From: Bradyrhizobium sp. SZCCT0153
GTDB taxonomy: Bacteria; Pseudomonadota; Alphaproteobacteria; Rhizobiales; Xanthobacteraceae
Length of the DNA: 64,000 nt
Reading direction: 5' to 3'
Assembly: GCF_018129995.1 (NCBI RefSeq)
Contig: NZ_JAFCKS010000006.1
Coordinates: 368,641 to 432,640 of the forward strand
In this document: piece after piece, positions 36,219 to 45,280 of the stretch
How positions within the stretch are numbered: the first letter of the stretch is position 1
Layout: each line of letters begins with the position of its first letter
Notes under the pieces: model-generated
The model's database searches: none
Seen by the model: the letters and a program-made list of their open reading frames with translations, nothing else
Told to the model about the DNA's origin: nothing
Position numbers and translations under genes: made by a program

Positions 36219-38459
36219 TTGCAGGGTAGTGTCGGCGCGCGCGCATACCAGAACGCGCGCTTGGAAAAGAAGCTGAGGAAGCAGGCGGACGCCGTTATGG
36301 CCGTCGCGATTCAGGCGCTCGGGCAGGGCAGGTACGCGGAGGCCGAGACACTCTGCCGCCAGATTGTGCAGGAAGTTCCGGATCACTTCCACGCCACGCA
36401 CCTGCTCGGCCTGCGCGCGTACGACGGCCGGCGGCTGGAGGAGGCGCGACAACTGCTGGAGCGCGCGATTGCGCTCGATCCGCGCTCGCCCGACGCCCAT
36501 GGGAATCTCGGGATCGTCTATTTCGATCTTCAGAAATTTGAGGCCGCCCGCGCAAGCCAGGAGAAGGCCATCGCGCTCAAGCCGAATTGTCCGATCACCC
36601 TGACCAATCTCGGCAATACGCTGCTGCACATGGGCCTCGGCGAGCAGGCGATCGGACTGCACGACCGCGCCATTCATCTGAGGCCGGACTATGCCGATGC
36701 ATTTTGTAATCGTGGCATGGCGGAGCTGACGATGGGTCAGTTCGAGCGCGCCGAGGCGAGTTTCGATCGCGCCCTGTTGTTTCAGCCGCGTCATGCCGAA
36801 GCGATCGCCGGCAAGGGAATGGTGTGCATCGAGCTCCGGCACTACGAAGAGGCGGCGGCCGCCCTCGCGGCAGCGCTCGCGATCAAGCCAGGTTCACCGA
36901 GGATTCTGGTGCAGCGCGGACGGCTCAATTTGATCCTGTCCCGGCACGAGCAGGCGGCAGCGGACTTCGATGCGGCGCTGGCGCAATCGCCGAGGCTTGA
37001 CCTCGCGCTGCGCTGGAAGGCGCAAGTCAACATTCTCCTGGGAAACACGGCGCAGGCGATTGCGGCGGTCAAGACCATGCTCGAGGAAAATCCGCGATCC
37101 GACATCGGAATGACGCTTCTGGCTTCCTGCTACGTGAACCAGGGAGACATCGCGACGGCGCTCGCGCACGTCGACGCGGCGCTGGAAATCTCGCCGGACT
37201 ATCCGGATGCCATCGGATACAAGATCTTCCTGCTGGATTATCTGCCGGAGGCCGATTTCGTGGTCCAGCAGGCGGTGCGAAGATCCTGGGGCGATGCGAT
37301 CGGCGCCAAACTGAAGCAACGGGCGTTGTCGCCCCGCAAGCTCGATCCGGACAAACGGATCGTGATTGGATATGTCGCTTCCGAATTCAGGAACCACTCG
37401 GCCGCGTTCGCTCTGTTCCCGGTGCTGCGCCATCATGATCATGCCAGGTTCGAGATCGTCTGCTATTCCTGCTGGCCGTTGCAGGATGAGGTTACCGAGA
37501 GATTCAAGTCTCTCGCAGACGTCTGGGTCGATGCCGGGCAGCTTTCGGACGACGAACTGGCCGATCGTATTCAGTCCGACGGGATCGATATTCTGATCGA
37601 CGTGTCCGGGCATACGACCGGCAACAGGCTTCCTGTTTTCGCCTGCAAGCCGGCCCCCATCCAGGTCACGGGTTTTGGACACGCCACAGGGACCGGCCTT
37701 CAGACCATGGACTACGTGCTCGCCGATCCAATCTTCATTCCGGAATCGGCGCGCCATCTGCTTGCCGAAAAGGTCCATGATCTGCCGTGCCTGATCACGA
37801 TCGAGCCGATTATGGATATGCCCCCATCGGAGCTTCCCATGGTCCGCAACGGCCATGTGACCTTCGGCGTGTTCAACCGCATCTACAAGATTTCGGACGA
37901 GGCCATCCGCGTCTGGTCGAAAGTGATGCGAGAGGTGACCGGATCGAAGATCGTCATCAAGCACGGGCTGCTTGACGATGCATTGCTGCGCGACAGGCTG
38001 ATCGCGCGGTTCGCGGCCGAGGGCATTGCCGAGGAGAACGTCATCTGCCTGGGCTCGACCTCGCGCCGCGAGCATCTGCTGGCGTTTGCGAATGTCGACA
38101 TCTCACTCGATACTTTCCCGCAAAACGGCGGCATCAGCACCTGGGAATCCCTTTATGCTGGTGTTCCGGTCGTCGCCAAGCTCGGCAACGGTTCCTCGTC
38201 GCGCGCCAGCGGCTCCATCGTGGCCGCCGTCGGCCTCGACGACTGGGTCGCCGGGGATGACGAGGGCTATGCTGCAATCGCCTGCAAATACGCAGCGCAG
38301 CCTGACCATCTGGCGAAGTTACGCGCGGAGTTGCCGGCTCGGATCGCAGCTTCGCCCGCCGGCAACGTCGAACGCTACACGCGCGAGGTCGAAGCGGGTT
38401 ATCGCAAGTTCTGGCGCGACTATTGTGCCGCGGCCCCGGAAGGCGGAGATGCTGTGTAG
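36219..38459 (+). CDS. TPR/GT41 O-GlcNAc-transferase-like protein, copy 1
   Basis: 746 residues from TTG 36219 with GGAGAGAG upstream. About eight TPR-like helical pairs (roughly 40-340; for example FEAARASQEKAIALKPNCPI and NRGMAELTMGQFERAEASFD) are followed by a SPINDLY/OGT-type GT41 domain (about 365-735). Domain motifs are RIVIGYVASEFRNHSA, ILIDVSGHTTGNRL, VTFGVFNRIYKISDEAI and the signature block DTFPQNGGISTWESLYAGVP. Eukaryotic relatives add GlcNAc to Ser/Thr of proteins; bacterial members glycosylate adhesins, flagellins or unknown targets. No signal peptide, so it acts in the cytoplasm. Target unknown; aap genes lie upstream. Confidence 0.88.
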   Translation: MQGSVGARAYQNARLEKKLRKQADAVMAVAIQALGQGRYAEAETLCRQIVQEVPDHFHATHLLGLRAYDGRRLEEARQLLERAIALDPRSPDAHGNLGIVYFDLQKFEAARASQEKAIALKPNCPITLTNLGNTLLHMGLGEQAIGLHDRAIHLRPDYADAFCNRGMAELTMGQFERAEASFDRALLFQPRHAEAIAGKGMVCIELRHYEEAAAALAAALAIKPGSPRILVQRGRLNLILSRHEQAAADFDAALAQSPRLDLALRWKAQVNILLGNTAQAIAAVKTMLEENPRSDIGMTLLASCYVNQGDIATALAHVDAALEISPDYPDAIGYKIFLLDYLPEADFVVQQAVRRSWGDAIGAKLKQRALSPRKLDPDKRIVIGYVASEFRNHSAAFALFPVLRHHDHARFEIVCYSCWPLQDEVTERFKSLADVWVDAGQLSDDELADRIQSDGIDILIDVSGHTTGNRLPVFACKPAPIQVTGFGHATGTGLQTMDYVLADPIFIPESARHLLAEKVHDLPCLITIEPIMDMPPSELPMVRNGHVTFGVFNRIYKISDEAIRVWSKVMREVTGSKIVIKHGLLDDALLRDRLIARFAAEGIAEENVICLGSTSRREHLLAFANVDISLDTFPQNGGISTWESLYAGVPVVAKLGNGSSSRASGSIVAAVGLDDWVAGDDEGYAAIACKYAAQPDHLAKLRAELPARIAASPAGNVERYTREVEAGYRKFWRDYCAAAPEGGDAV

Positions 38460-38519
38460 GCCGGTCGGCTGTTCCAGAGCCAGATCCTGCACTGAGCACC
38501 GGGAAATTCCGGGGGTGCC

Positions 38520-38538
38520 GCCGGTTCTGCCGACCGGC
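38520..38538 (+). promoter_or_regulatory. Leader stem-loop, array copy 2
   Basis: GCCGGT-TCTGCCG-ACCGGC (6-bp stem) lies 57 bases before TTG 38595, at the position equivalent to the hairpins of copies 1 and 3. The GCGAATCAGTTAGACTC leader motif follows at 38550. Confidence 0.4.
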
Positions 38539-38594
38539 CGGGAAGGCTTGCGAATCAGTTAGACTCATCCCGGGTCACCCTTCGGAGAGCAACC

Positions 38595-40835
38595 TTGCAG
38601 AGCAGCGCCGGCGCGCGCGCGTTCCAGAACGCGCGATTGCAGAAGAAGTTGAAGAAGCAGGTGGATGCCGTCCTCTCCGCCGCGGCAAGCGCCTATGGCC
38701 AGGGTAAATATGCGGAGACCGAGGCGCTCTGCCGTGAGATCCTGAAAGCGCTTCCAGATCATGTCGACGCCATGCACCTGCTCGGCATGTGCGCGCATGA
38801 CGGCCGGCGACTGGAGGAGGCGCAAGAGCTGCTCGAGCGCGTGATTGCACTCGATCCGCGCCTGCATGATGCCCACAACAACCTCGCTACCGTGCATTTC
38901 GACCTCGGCAATTACGAAGAGGCGCGGCGGTGCCAGGAGAGAGCCATCGCGCTGAAGCCGAATTTCGCGGTCGCGCTGACCAATCTTGGCAACACGCTGA
39001 TGCATCTGGGGCTGTATGGGCAGGCCCTCGAGCTGCACGAACGCGCCATCAAGTTGAAGCCGGACTATGCCGATGCGTTCTGCAATCGGGGCATGATCGA
39101 GATCCTGCTTGGACAAGTCGAGCGCGCGAGGGAAAGTTTCGAGCGCGCCCTGCTGTTTCAGCCGCGCCATGCCGAGGCAATCGTCGGCAACAGCATGGTC
39201 AGCATGGAACTCCGGCACCACGACGATGCGGCAGCCAAGCTTGCCATGGCGCTCGCGATCAAGCCCGGCTCGCCGCGAATCCTGGCTCAGCGTGGGCGGC
39301 TTAGCTACGAATTGCAGCGCGTGGAGCAGGCACTTGCGGATTTCGAGGCGGCACTTGCGATCTCGCCCAAGCTCGAACTAGCCCTCCGGGGCAAGGCGCA
39401 GGCCTGCCTCGTCGTCGGAAAGACCGCGCAGGCGATCGCGGCCGCAACGACCTTGATCGAGCGAAATCCGCGCTCCGAAATTGGGTTGGCGTTGATGGGC
39501 TTCGCGTATTCGAACCAGGGAGAGATGGACACCGCAATCGAATATCTCGATCGCGCGCTGGCGATAAGGCCCGACTATGGCGATGCGATCAGGGGAAAAA
39601 TCTTCCTGCAGGACTACCGCGAGGAAGCCGATTTCGTGGTCCAGCAGGCGGTGCGACGAGACTGGTGGGACCTGATCGGCTCCAAGCTGCCGCGGCGGAC
39701 GCTGCCGAAGCGGCCGCTCGATCCGGAAAAGCGGATTGTTGTCGGCTATGTCGCTGCCGAATTCCGGCAGCACTCGGCGGGGCTCTCTCTGCTGCCGGTG
39801 TTGCGCCATCACGATCACACGAAATTTGAAATCATCTGCTATTACACTTGGCCGGGAGCGGACGAGTATACCGCCATGTTCAAGCCAATGGCGGACGTCT
39901 GGGTTGACGCCTGGGGGCTTTCGGACGACGAGCTCGCCGATCGCATTCAGGCCGACAATGTCGACATCCTCATCGACGTATCGGGCCACACGACCGGTAA
40001 CAGGCTGCAGACTTTCGCGCGGAAGCCGGCTCCGATCCAGGCCACCGGCTTCGGGCACGCGACGGGCACGGGCATGCAGACCATGGACTATGTGCTCGCG
40101 GATCCCGTTTTCATTCCGCCATCGGTCCGGCATCTGTTTGCCGAAAAGATCCACGATCTGCCGTGTCTGATCACGATCGAGCCCGTCTCGGATCAGCAGC
40201 CTTCCGAGCTTCCGATGCTCCGCAACGGCTATGTCACTTTCGGCGTCTTCAACCGCATTTACAAGATTTCGGATCACGCGATCCGTGTGTGGTCGCGCCT
40301 GATGAGCGAACTGCCGGGATCGAAGATCATCATCAAGCATGGTTTGCTCGACGATCAATTGCTGCGCGACAGCCTGGTCGCGCGCTTCGTGGCGCAGGGC
40401 ATTGCCGAGGAGAGCATCACGTGCCTCGGCACCACCTCCCGCAACGACCACCTGCTTGCCTTTGGCCAGGTTGACATATCCCTCGACACGTTCCCGCAGA
40501 ATGGCGGCATCAGCACCTGGGAATCGCTCTACAAGGGCGTTCCCGTCGTGGCCAAGCTCGGCAACGGCGCGTCCTCGCGTGCCGGCGCCTCCATCGTCGC
40601 CGCCGTCGGTCTCGGCGACTGGGTCGCCGAGGATGACGACGGCTACATCGAGATCGCCCGCAAGTTTGCGACGCAGCCCGATCATCTGGCGAAGTTGCGC
40701 GCAGATTTGCCGGCCCGGATCGCGGCCTCGCCCGCAGGCAATGTCGAGATCTACACGCGTGAGCTCGAAGCGGGTTACCGCCAGTTCTGGCGCGACTATT
40801 GCGCCGATGCCTCCGAACGCTGCGACGTTGCGTAG
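38595..40835 (+). CDS. TPR/GT41 O-GlcNAc-transferase-like protein, copy 2
   Basis: 746 residues from TTG 38595 with CGGAGAG upstream. Same architecture as copy 1: TPR region then GT41 domain with RIVVGYVAAEFRQHSAGLSL, ILIDVSGHTTGNRL, FGVFNRIYKISDHAIRVW and DTFPQNGGISTWESLYKGVP. Its N-terminal 25 residues are nearly identical to copy 3, but its catalytic domain is the most divergent of the three (DNVDILIDVSG, RLMSELPGSKI versus DGIDILIDVSG, KVMREVTGSKI in copies 1 and 3). Differences in the acceptor-binding TPR face suggest a different target range, but this is inference. Confidence 0.88.
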   Translation: MQSSAGARAFQNARLQKKLKKQVDAVLSAAASAYGQGKYAETEALCREILKALPDHVDAMHLLGMCAHDGRRLEEAQELLERVIALDPRLHDAHNNLATVHFDLGNYEEARRCQERAIALKPNFAVALTNLGNTLMHLGLYGQALELHERAIKLKPDYADAFCNRGMIEILLGQVERARESFERALLFQPRHAEAIVGNSMVSMELRHHDDAAAKLAMALAIKPGSPRILAQRGRLSYELQRVEQALADFEAALAISPKLELALRGKAQACLVVGKTAQAIAAATTLIERNPRSEIGLALMGFAYSNQGEMDTAIEYLDRALAIRPDYGDAIRGKIFLQDYREEADFVVQQAVRRDWWDLIGSKLPRRTLPKRPLDPEKRIVVGYVAAEFRQHSAGLSLLPVLRHHDHTKFEIICYYTWPGADEYTAMFKPMADVWVDAWGLSDDELADRIQADNVDILIDVSGHTTGNRLQTFARKPAPIQATGFGHATGTGMQTMDYVLADPVFIPPSVRHLFAEKIHDLPCLITIEPVSDQQPSELPMLRNGYVTFGVFNRIYKISDHAIRVWSRLMSELPGSKIIIKHGLLDDQLLRDSLVARFVAQGIAEESITCLGTTSRNDHLLAFGQVDISLDTFPQNGGISTWESLYKGVPVVAKLGNGASSRAGASIVAAVGLGDWVAEDDDGYIEIARKFATQPDHLAKLRADLPARIAASPAGNVEIYTRELEAGYRQFWRDYCADASERCDVA

Positions 40836-40876
40836 GCGAAGCCTGCGCCGAGCACCGGCATATCCCGGAGTTTGCC

Positions 40877-40898
40877 GGACCGGCTGAGCAGCCGGTCC
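40877..40898 (+). promoter_or_regulatory. Leader stem-loop, array copy 3
   Basis: GGACCGGCT-GAGC-AGCCGGTCC is a perfect 9-bp stem 50 bases before TTG 40948, the strongest of the three leader hairpins. GCGAATCAGCTAGACTC follows at 40904. It could terminate transcription from copy 2 or act in the leader RNA of copy 3. Confidence 0.45.
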
Positions 40899-40947
40899 TG
40901 GCTGCGAATCAGCTAGACTCCTCCCGGGCCATCCTCCGGAGAGAACC

Positions 40948-43167
40948 TTGCAGAGCAGCGCCGGTGCGCGCGCATTTCAGAATGCGCGATTGCAGAAGAA
41001 GTTGAAGAAGCAGGCGGACGGTATCATTACCGCCGCGGCGAGCGCCTATGGCCAGGGCAGATATGCGGAGACCGAGGCGCTCTGCCGCCAGGTCCTGCAA
41101 GCTGTTCCGGATCATTTCGACGCCACACACCTGCTCGGCCTGTCCGTGCAGCAGGGCGGACGCCTGGAGGAGGCGCAACAACTGCTCGAGCGCGCGATCG
41201 CGATCGATCCGCGTTCGCACGAGGCCTACAACAATCTCGCGGCGGTACACTTCGGCCGTCGGAAATTTGAGGCCGCCCGGACCTGTCAGGAGAAGGCGAT
41301 CGCGCTGAAGCCGAATTTTGCGCTGGCCCTGACCGGCCTCGGCAATACCTTGCTCCACATGAACCTGCCCGAGCAGGCCATCGAACTGTACGATCGCGCC
41401 ATCAGGCTGAAGCCCGACCATGCGGATGCGCTTTGCAATCGTGGCTTGGCGGAGCTGGCGCTGGGCCAGTTTGAGCGCTCCAGGCAAAGTTTCGATCGCG
41501 CTTTATTGTTCCAGCCGCGTCACGCGGAAGCGCTCGTCGGCAAAGGCGTAGTCGGTATCGACCTCAAGCATTACGATGAGGCCGAAGCCGCGCTCGCGGC
41601 GGCGCTGAAGATCAGGCCCGGTTCGGCCAAGGCTCTGGCGCATCGTGGGCGGCTCAATCTCGCGCTGTCGCGCCCGCAACAGGCGGCGGCGGATTTCGAT
41701 GCAGCGCTTGCGCTTTCGCCCAGGCTCGAGGTGGCCTTGCAGGGGAAGGCGCAAGTCTCGCTCAGCATGGGCAATACGGCGCAGGCGATCTTGGCCTGCA
41801 ACACCTTGCTCGAGGAAAACCCGCGCTCTGCGATCGCCATGACCCTGCTGAGCGCCTGTTTCGCAAACCAGGGAGAGATCGCGTCCGCGATCCGGCATCT
41901 CGACGCGGCGCTGGCAATCGCGCCGGATAATGCGGACTTGATCGCGCGGAAGATCTTCTTTCTCGACTATCTGTCCGAGGCCGATTTCGCGGTTCAGCAG
42001 GCTGCGCGAAAACACTGGGGGCAGGTGATCGGCGCCAGGTTCCCGCGAAGGGCTCTCTTACCCCGGCAGCTCGATCCGGAGCGGCGGATCGTGATCGGTT
42101 ACGTTGCTGCCGAGTTCTGGTACCATTCGGCGGCGTTCACGCTGTTGCCGGTGCTGCGCCATCACGATCACGCCAAATTCGAGATCGTCTGCTATTCCTG
42201 CTCGCCGCGACAGGACGAGATGACTGCGGAATTCAAGGCGGCGGCCGACGTCTGGGTCGACGCCTGGCAGCTTTCGGACGACGAGCTGGCCGATCGCATT
42301 CAGGCCGACGGGATCGATATCCTGATCGATGTGTCCGGGCATACGACCGGCAACAGGCTTCCTGTCTTCGCCCGCAAGCCGGCCCCCATTCAGGTCACGG
42401 GTTTCGGGCATGCGACCGGCACGGGCCTTCAGGCCATGGACCACGTGCTCGCGGATCCGGTCTTCATTCCGCAATCGGCGCGCCATCTGCTGGTCGAGAA
42501 GGTCTTTGACCTGCCGTGCCTGATCACGATCGATCCCGTTCTGGATGTGCCTGCATCGGAGCCTCCCATGCTCCGCAACGGTCATGTCACCTTCGGCGTA
42601 TTCAACCGCATCTACAAGATTTCGGACGAGGCTATCCGCGTCTGGTCCAAAGTGATGCGGGAGGTGACCGGGTCGAAGATCATCGTCAAGCATACGCTGC
42701 TTGACGATCCGTTGTTGCGCGACAGCCTGATCGCGCGGTTCGTGGCGCAGGGCATTGCCGAAGCGAACGTCACGTGCCTGGGCTCGACCCCCCGCGCCGA
42801 GCATCTGCGGGCCTTTGCCAATGTCGACATCTCGCTCGACACTTTCCCGCAAAATGGCGGCATCAGCACCTGGGAATCCCTCTATGCGGGAGTCCCGGTC
42901 GTCGCCAAGCTCGGCAGCGGCTCCTCGTCGCGCGCCGGTGGCTCGATCGTGGCCGCCGTCGGTCTCAGCGACTGGGTTGCCGACGACGACGAGGGCTATG
43001 CCGCGATCGCCTGCAAATACGCAGCGCAGCCCGATCATCTGGCGAAGCTGCGCGCGGAGCTGCCGGCCCGGATCGCAGCTTCGCCCGCCGGCAATGTCGA
43101 GACGTACACGCGCAGGGTCGAGGCGGGCTATCGCGAGTTCTGGCGCGATTATTGTGCCTCGGGTTAG
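40948..43167 (+). CDS. TPR/GT41 O-GlcNAc-transferase-like protein, copy 3
   Basis: 739 residues from TTG 40948 (CCGGAGAG upstream). TPR region (for example HFDATHLLGLSVQQGGRLEE) then GT41 domain with RIVIGYVAAEFWYHSAAFTL, ILIDVSGHTTGNRL, FGVFNRIYKISDEAIRVW and DTFPQNGGISTWESLYAGVP. The N-terminus follows copy 2, the catalytic half follows copy 1, so it looks like a recombinant of the two. The C-terminus is about seven residues shorter (WRDYCASG). The catalytic blocks are intact, so it should be active. Its last 14 bases overlap a small membrane protein gene. Confidence 0.88.
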   Translation: MQSSAGARAFQNARLQKKLKKQADGIITAAASAYGQGRYAETEALCRQVLQAVPDHFDATHLLGLSVQQGGRLEEAQQLLERAIAIDPRSHEAYNNLAAVHFGRRKFEAARTCQEKAIALKPNFALALTGLGNTLLHMNLPEQAIELYDRAIRLKPDHADALCNRGLAELALGQFERSRQSFDRALLFQPRHAEALVGKGVVGIDLKHYDEAEAALAAALKIRPGSAKALAHRGRLNLALSRPQQAAADFDAALALSPRLEVALQGKAQVSLSMGNTAQAILACNTLLEENPRSAIAMTLLSACFANQGEIASAIRHLDAALAIAPDNADLIARKIFFLDYLSEADFAVQQAARKHWGQVIGARFPRRALLPRQLDPERRIVIGYVAAEFWYHSAAFTLLPVLRHHDHAKFEIVCYSCSPRQDEMTAEFKAAADVWVDAWQLSDDELADRIQADGIDILIDVSGHTTGNRLPVFARKPAPIQVTGFGHATGTGLQAMDHVLADPVFIPQSARHLLVEKVFDLPCLITIDPVLDVPASEPPMLRNGHVTFGVFNRIYKISDEAIRVWSKVMREVTGSKIIVKHTLLDDPLLRDSLIARFVAQGIAEANVTCLGSTPRAEHLRAFANVDISLDTFPQNGGISTWESLYAGVPVVAKLGSGSSSRAGGSIVAAVGLSDWVADDDEGYAAIACKYAAQPDHLAKLRAELPARIAASPAGNVETYTRRVEAGYREFWRDYCASG

Positions 43168-43534
43168 CTGGGCAATCATCGCTGCGATCGTCTTGTTCGG
43201 AATTGCGACCTTCACGCTGCAGTCGATGCGCATTCGCGACATCGGCTGGGATCCGGTCTGCGTGATCCCGGCCTGGTTCGCGCTCATGATCGTCGACCAT
43301 CTCGTCGCAGGCCGGTTTCCGGCCTGGGCGATCGGGCAGGAGCATCAGGGAACGGCGCTCGGAGCGCTCGTCAACCTCGCGCTGATGCTGGTGCTGATTT
43401 TCTGGCCGGGCGGCGACGGCGAAGGCTCCTACGGCACTCCCCTCGAGTCGCACCGGAGCGAGGTCAAGCCCTCGCTATCGAACGCGCGTCTCGCACGGGT
43501 ATCGCGGGGATCGCCGCGGCCGACCTGGAGCTAA
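43154..43534 (+). CDS. Small membrane protein overlapping GT41 copy 3
   Basis: 126 residues from GTG 43154, overlapping the end of the preceding gene by 14 bases. Three hydrophobic segments are visible: SWAIIAAIVLFGIATFTLQS, DPVCVIPAWFALMIVDHLVA and ALGALVNLALMLVLIFWPGG. The last about 30 residues are polar and unlike a membrane protein. The stop overlaps the stop of convergent cysK by three bases. No family recognised. Overlap and continuous hydrophobic pattern suggest a real gene translated after the glycosyltransferase; the start is uncertain. Confidence 0.5.
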   Translation: MPRVSWAIIAAIVLFGIATFTLQSMRIRDIGWDPVCVIPAWFALMIVDHLVAGRFPAWAIGQEHQGTALGALVNLALMLVLIFWPGGDGEGSYGTPLESHRSEVKPSLSNARLARVSRGSPRPTWS

Positions 43535-44565
43535 ACGAACGGCAGCTTGATGTTGCTGCGCTTCTCCAGCCATTCCGGCACGGGCAGATTCTTGGCGCGC
43601 ATGAAGTCGGCGTTGAACAGCTTCGACTGGTAGCGGCTGCCGGAATCGCACAGCACGGTGACGATCGTCTTGCCGGGGCCGAGCTGCTTTGCCAACCGCA
43701 TCGCGCCGGCAATGTTGATGCCGGTGGAGCCGCCGAGGCAGAGGCCCTCGTGCTGGAGCAGTTCGTAGATCACCGAGACCGCTTCGGCGTCGGAAATGAG
43801 ATAGGCGTCATCGACCTTCGCGGTCTCGACGATCGCAGTCGCGCGGTTGAGGCCGATCCCCTCGGTGATTGAGCCGCCGGGCGTCGCCTTGGCATCGCCG
43901 GTCCTGAAATATTCATACATGCCGGCGCCGTGCGGATCGGCGCAGGCGATGCGGATATCCTTGTTCTTCTCCTTGAAATAGCGGCTGGTGCCGGCAAGCG
44001 TGCCGCCGCTGCCGACCGAGCAGACGAAACCGTCGAGCTTGCCGCCGGTCTGCTGCCAGATCTCGGGGCCGGTGGACTCGTAATGCGCCTTGGCGTTGTC
44101 GAGGTTGTTCCACTGGTCGGCGAACAGCACGCCGTTGGGCTCGGTCTTGCGCAGTTCATCGGCGAGCCGGCGGCCGACATGCTGGTAGTTGTTCGGATTG
44201 GAATAGGGCAGGGCCGGCGATTCCAGCAGCTCGGCACCGCACAGCTTCAGAAAATCCTTCTTCTCCTGGCTCTGCGTCTCCGGGATCACGATCAGCGTAC
44301 GGTAGCCGCGGGCACTCGCGACCACGGCAAGGCCGATGCCGGTATTGCCGGCGGTCGCTTCCACCACGAGGCCGCCGGGCTTGAGCTCGCCGCGCTTCTC
44401 GGCTTCCAGGATCATCCATTTGCCGGCGCGGTCCTTCACCGACTGGCCGGGATTCATGAACTCGGCCTTGCCCAGGATGGTGCAGCCGGTCAATTCCGAT
44501 GCGCGCTTGAGCTTGATCAGCGGGGTGTTGCCGATGGCTTCGACAACGTCGTTTTTGATGGTCAT
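43531..44565 (-). CDS. cysK: Cysteine synthase (O-acetylserine sulfhydrylase)
   Basis: 344 residues from ATG 44565. PLP fold type II: the PLP-lysine is K44 in MNPGQSVKDRAGKWMI, the substrate loop is ATAGNTGIGLAVVA, the phosphate-binding glycine loop is CSVGSGGTLAGTSRYF, and the C-terminal PLP serine is in CDSGSRYQSKLFN. It makes cysteine from O-acetylserine and sulfide. Close to cystathionine beta-synthases and CysM; the lack of CBS domains and overall length favour CysK. Convergent with the small membrane protein gene. Confidence 0.88.
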   Translation of the reverse strand: MTIKNDVVEAIGNTPLIKLKRASELTGCTILGKAEFMNPGQSVKDRAGKWMILEAEKRGELKPGGLVVEATAGNTGIGLAVVASARGYRTLIVIPETQSQEKKDFLKLCGAELLESPALPYSNPNNYQHVGRRLADELRKTEPNGVLFADQWNNLDNAKAHYESTGPEIWQQTGGKLDGFVCSVGSGGTLAGTSRYFKEKNKDIRIACADPHGAGMYEYFRTGDAKATPGGSITEGIGLNRATAIVETAKVDDAYLISDAEAVSVIYELLQHEGLCLGGSTGINIAGAMRLAKQLGPGKTIVTVLCDSGSRYQSKLFNADFMRAKNLPVPEWLEKRSNIKLPFV

Positions 44566-45280
44566 GTCGGGGAAAATCACTGGCAAAGAGGTTGATCAGG
44601 TTGGCCAGAACCTAGTGCTTGGGAAGCAAAAGGGGAAGGCTTTTGCGCTGCGGCGAAACAGGCCCAAACGCCCGCCAAAGCAGCGATATTCCGGCAGGAG
44701 AGACCTGCTTGCCGCGAAGCCGATGATCAGGAGATGGATATGGCAAGCCGCCATCGGGATATGGAAGATAACTGTCGCGGCGAGCGGAGCTGATCGGCCA
44801 TGTGCGCCCTCGCGGGACGCTGCAATGTCGAAGCGCATGCGAGCTCGACCAAGGAGGGGGCCTCAACGGTGTTGAGAGCGCGCGTCGAGGGTGGAAGTCC
44901 GACCTGCGAGCGGACGCGCCCCGCTTTCGGAAGCTGACGACCTCGTGAGAGTGGTCGGACGGCTCCGGTGCAGGTGTGGCGGCAATATCACATGAAATCT
45001 TGGTAAGCTTGAACGCGTTCATGGTGGCGCGGCAATGCGAAAGATTGCTGCAGGACAGGTCTATTCTGCATTTGAGTCGCGCCGATGCCGGTATGTTGGG
45101 GTGTGCGTTTCGCAGCTGCGGGACTGTCACGCTGTTGCACACCCGGCTAGTATGAAGCCCAGGTTCCGCAGAAAGCATCACCGTGGTGAACGAGCTGTCC
45201 AAAGCCCTCCGACTGCCCCGCCGCGAATCGGTTAATCCGGCTGCGCGGTGGCGGCTTTATCTGCCCGGCGGAGGGTGGAT
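44566..45280. other. Long intergenic region upstream of RND operon
   Basis: 715 bases with no gene I can support; the frames present have low-quality composition. Notable items are a GCAAAAG/CTTTTGC hairpin (44626-44646), and a perfect 10-base palindrome GAACGCGTTC (45011-45020) that could be an operator for the divergent cysK or for the RND operon. No repressor gene is present. Confidence 0.5.
45011..45020. promoter_or_regulatory. 10-base palindrome upstream of RND efflux operon
   Basis: GAACGCGTTC lies about 260 bases before the first efflux gene. It could be a repressor site, but it is short enough to be chance. Confidence 0.22.

Larger units (their letters stand above)
36122..43167 (+). 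repeat. Tandem array of three ~2.36-kb TPR/GT41 gene units
   Basis: Three units with periods of 2376 and 2353 bases (starts 36219, 38595, 40948). Each contains a GCACCGG-type segment, a CCGG-rich stem-loop, a GCGAATCAG leader motif about 45 bases before the start, a GGAGAG ribosome site and a TTG-started gene of 739-746 codons. The units are clearly homologous through both coding and leader DNA. Confidence 0.85.

Noticed and set aside
38595..43167. Possibility that the GT41 array is a CRISPR or rearranged IS element
   Set aside because: Repeats are full genes with leaders, not short spaced repeats, and no transposase is present.
44612..45202. 196-codon minus-strand frame in the gap before the RND operon
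   Set aside because: Ser/Arg/Pro-rich with no domain, no ribosome site and no hydrophobic pattern; treated as non-coding.
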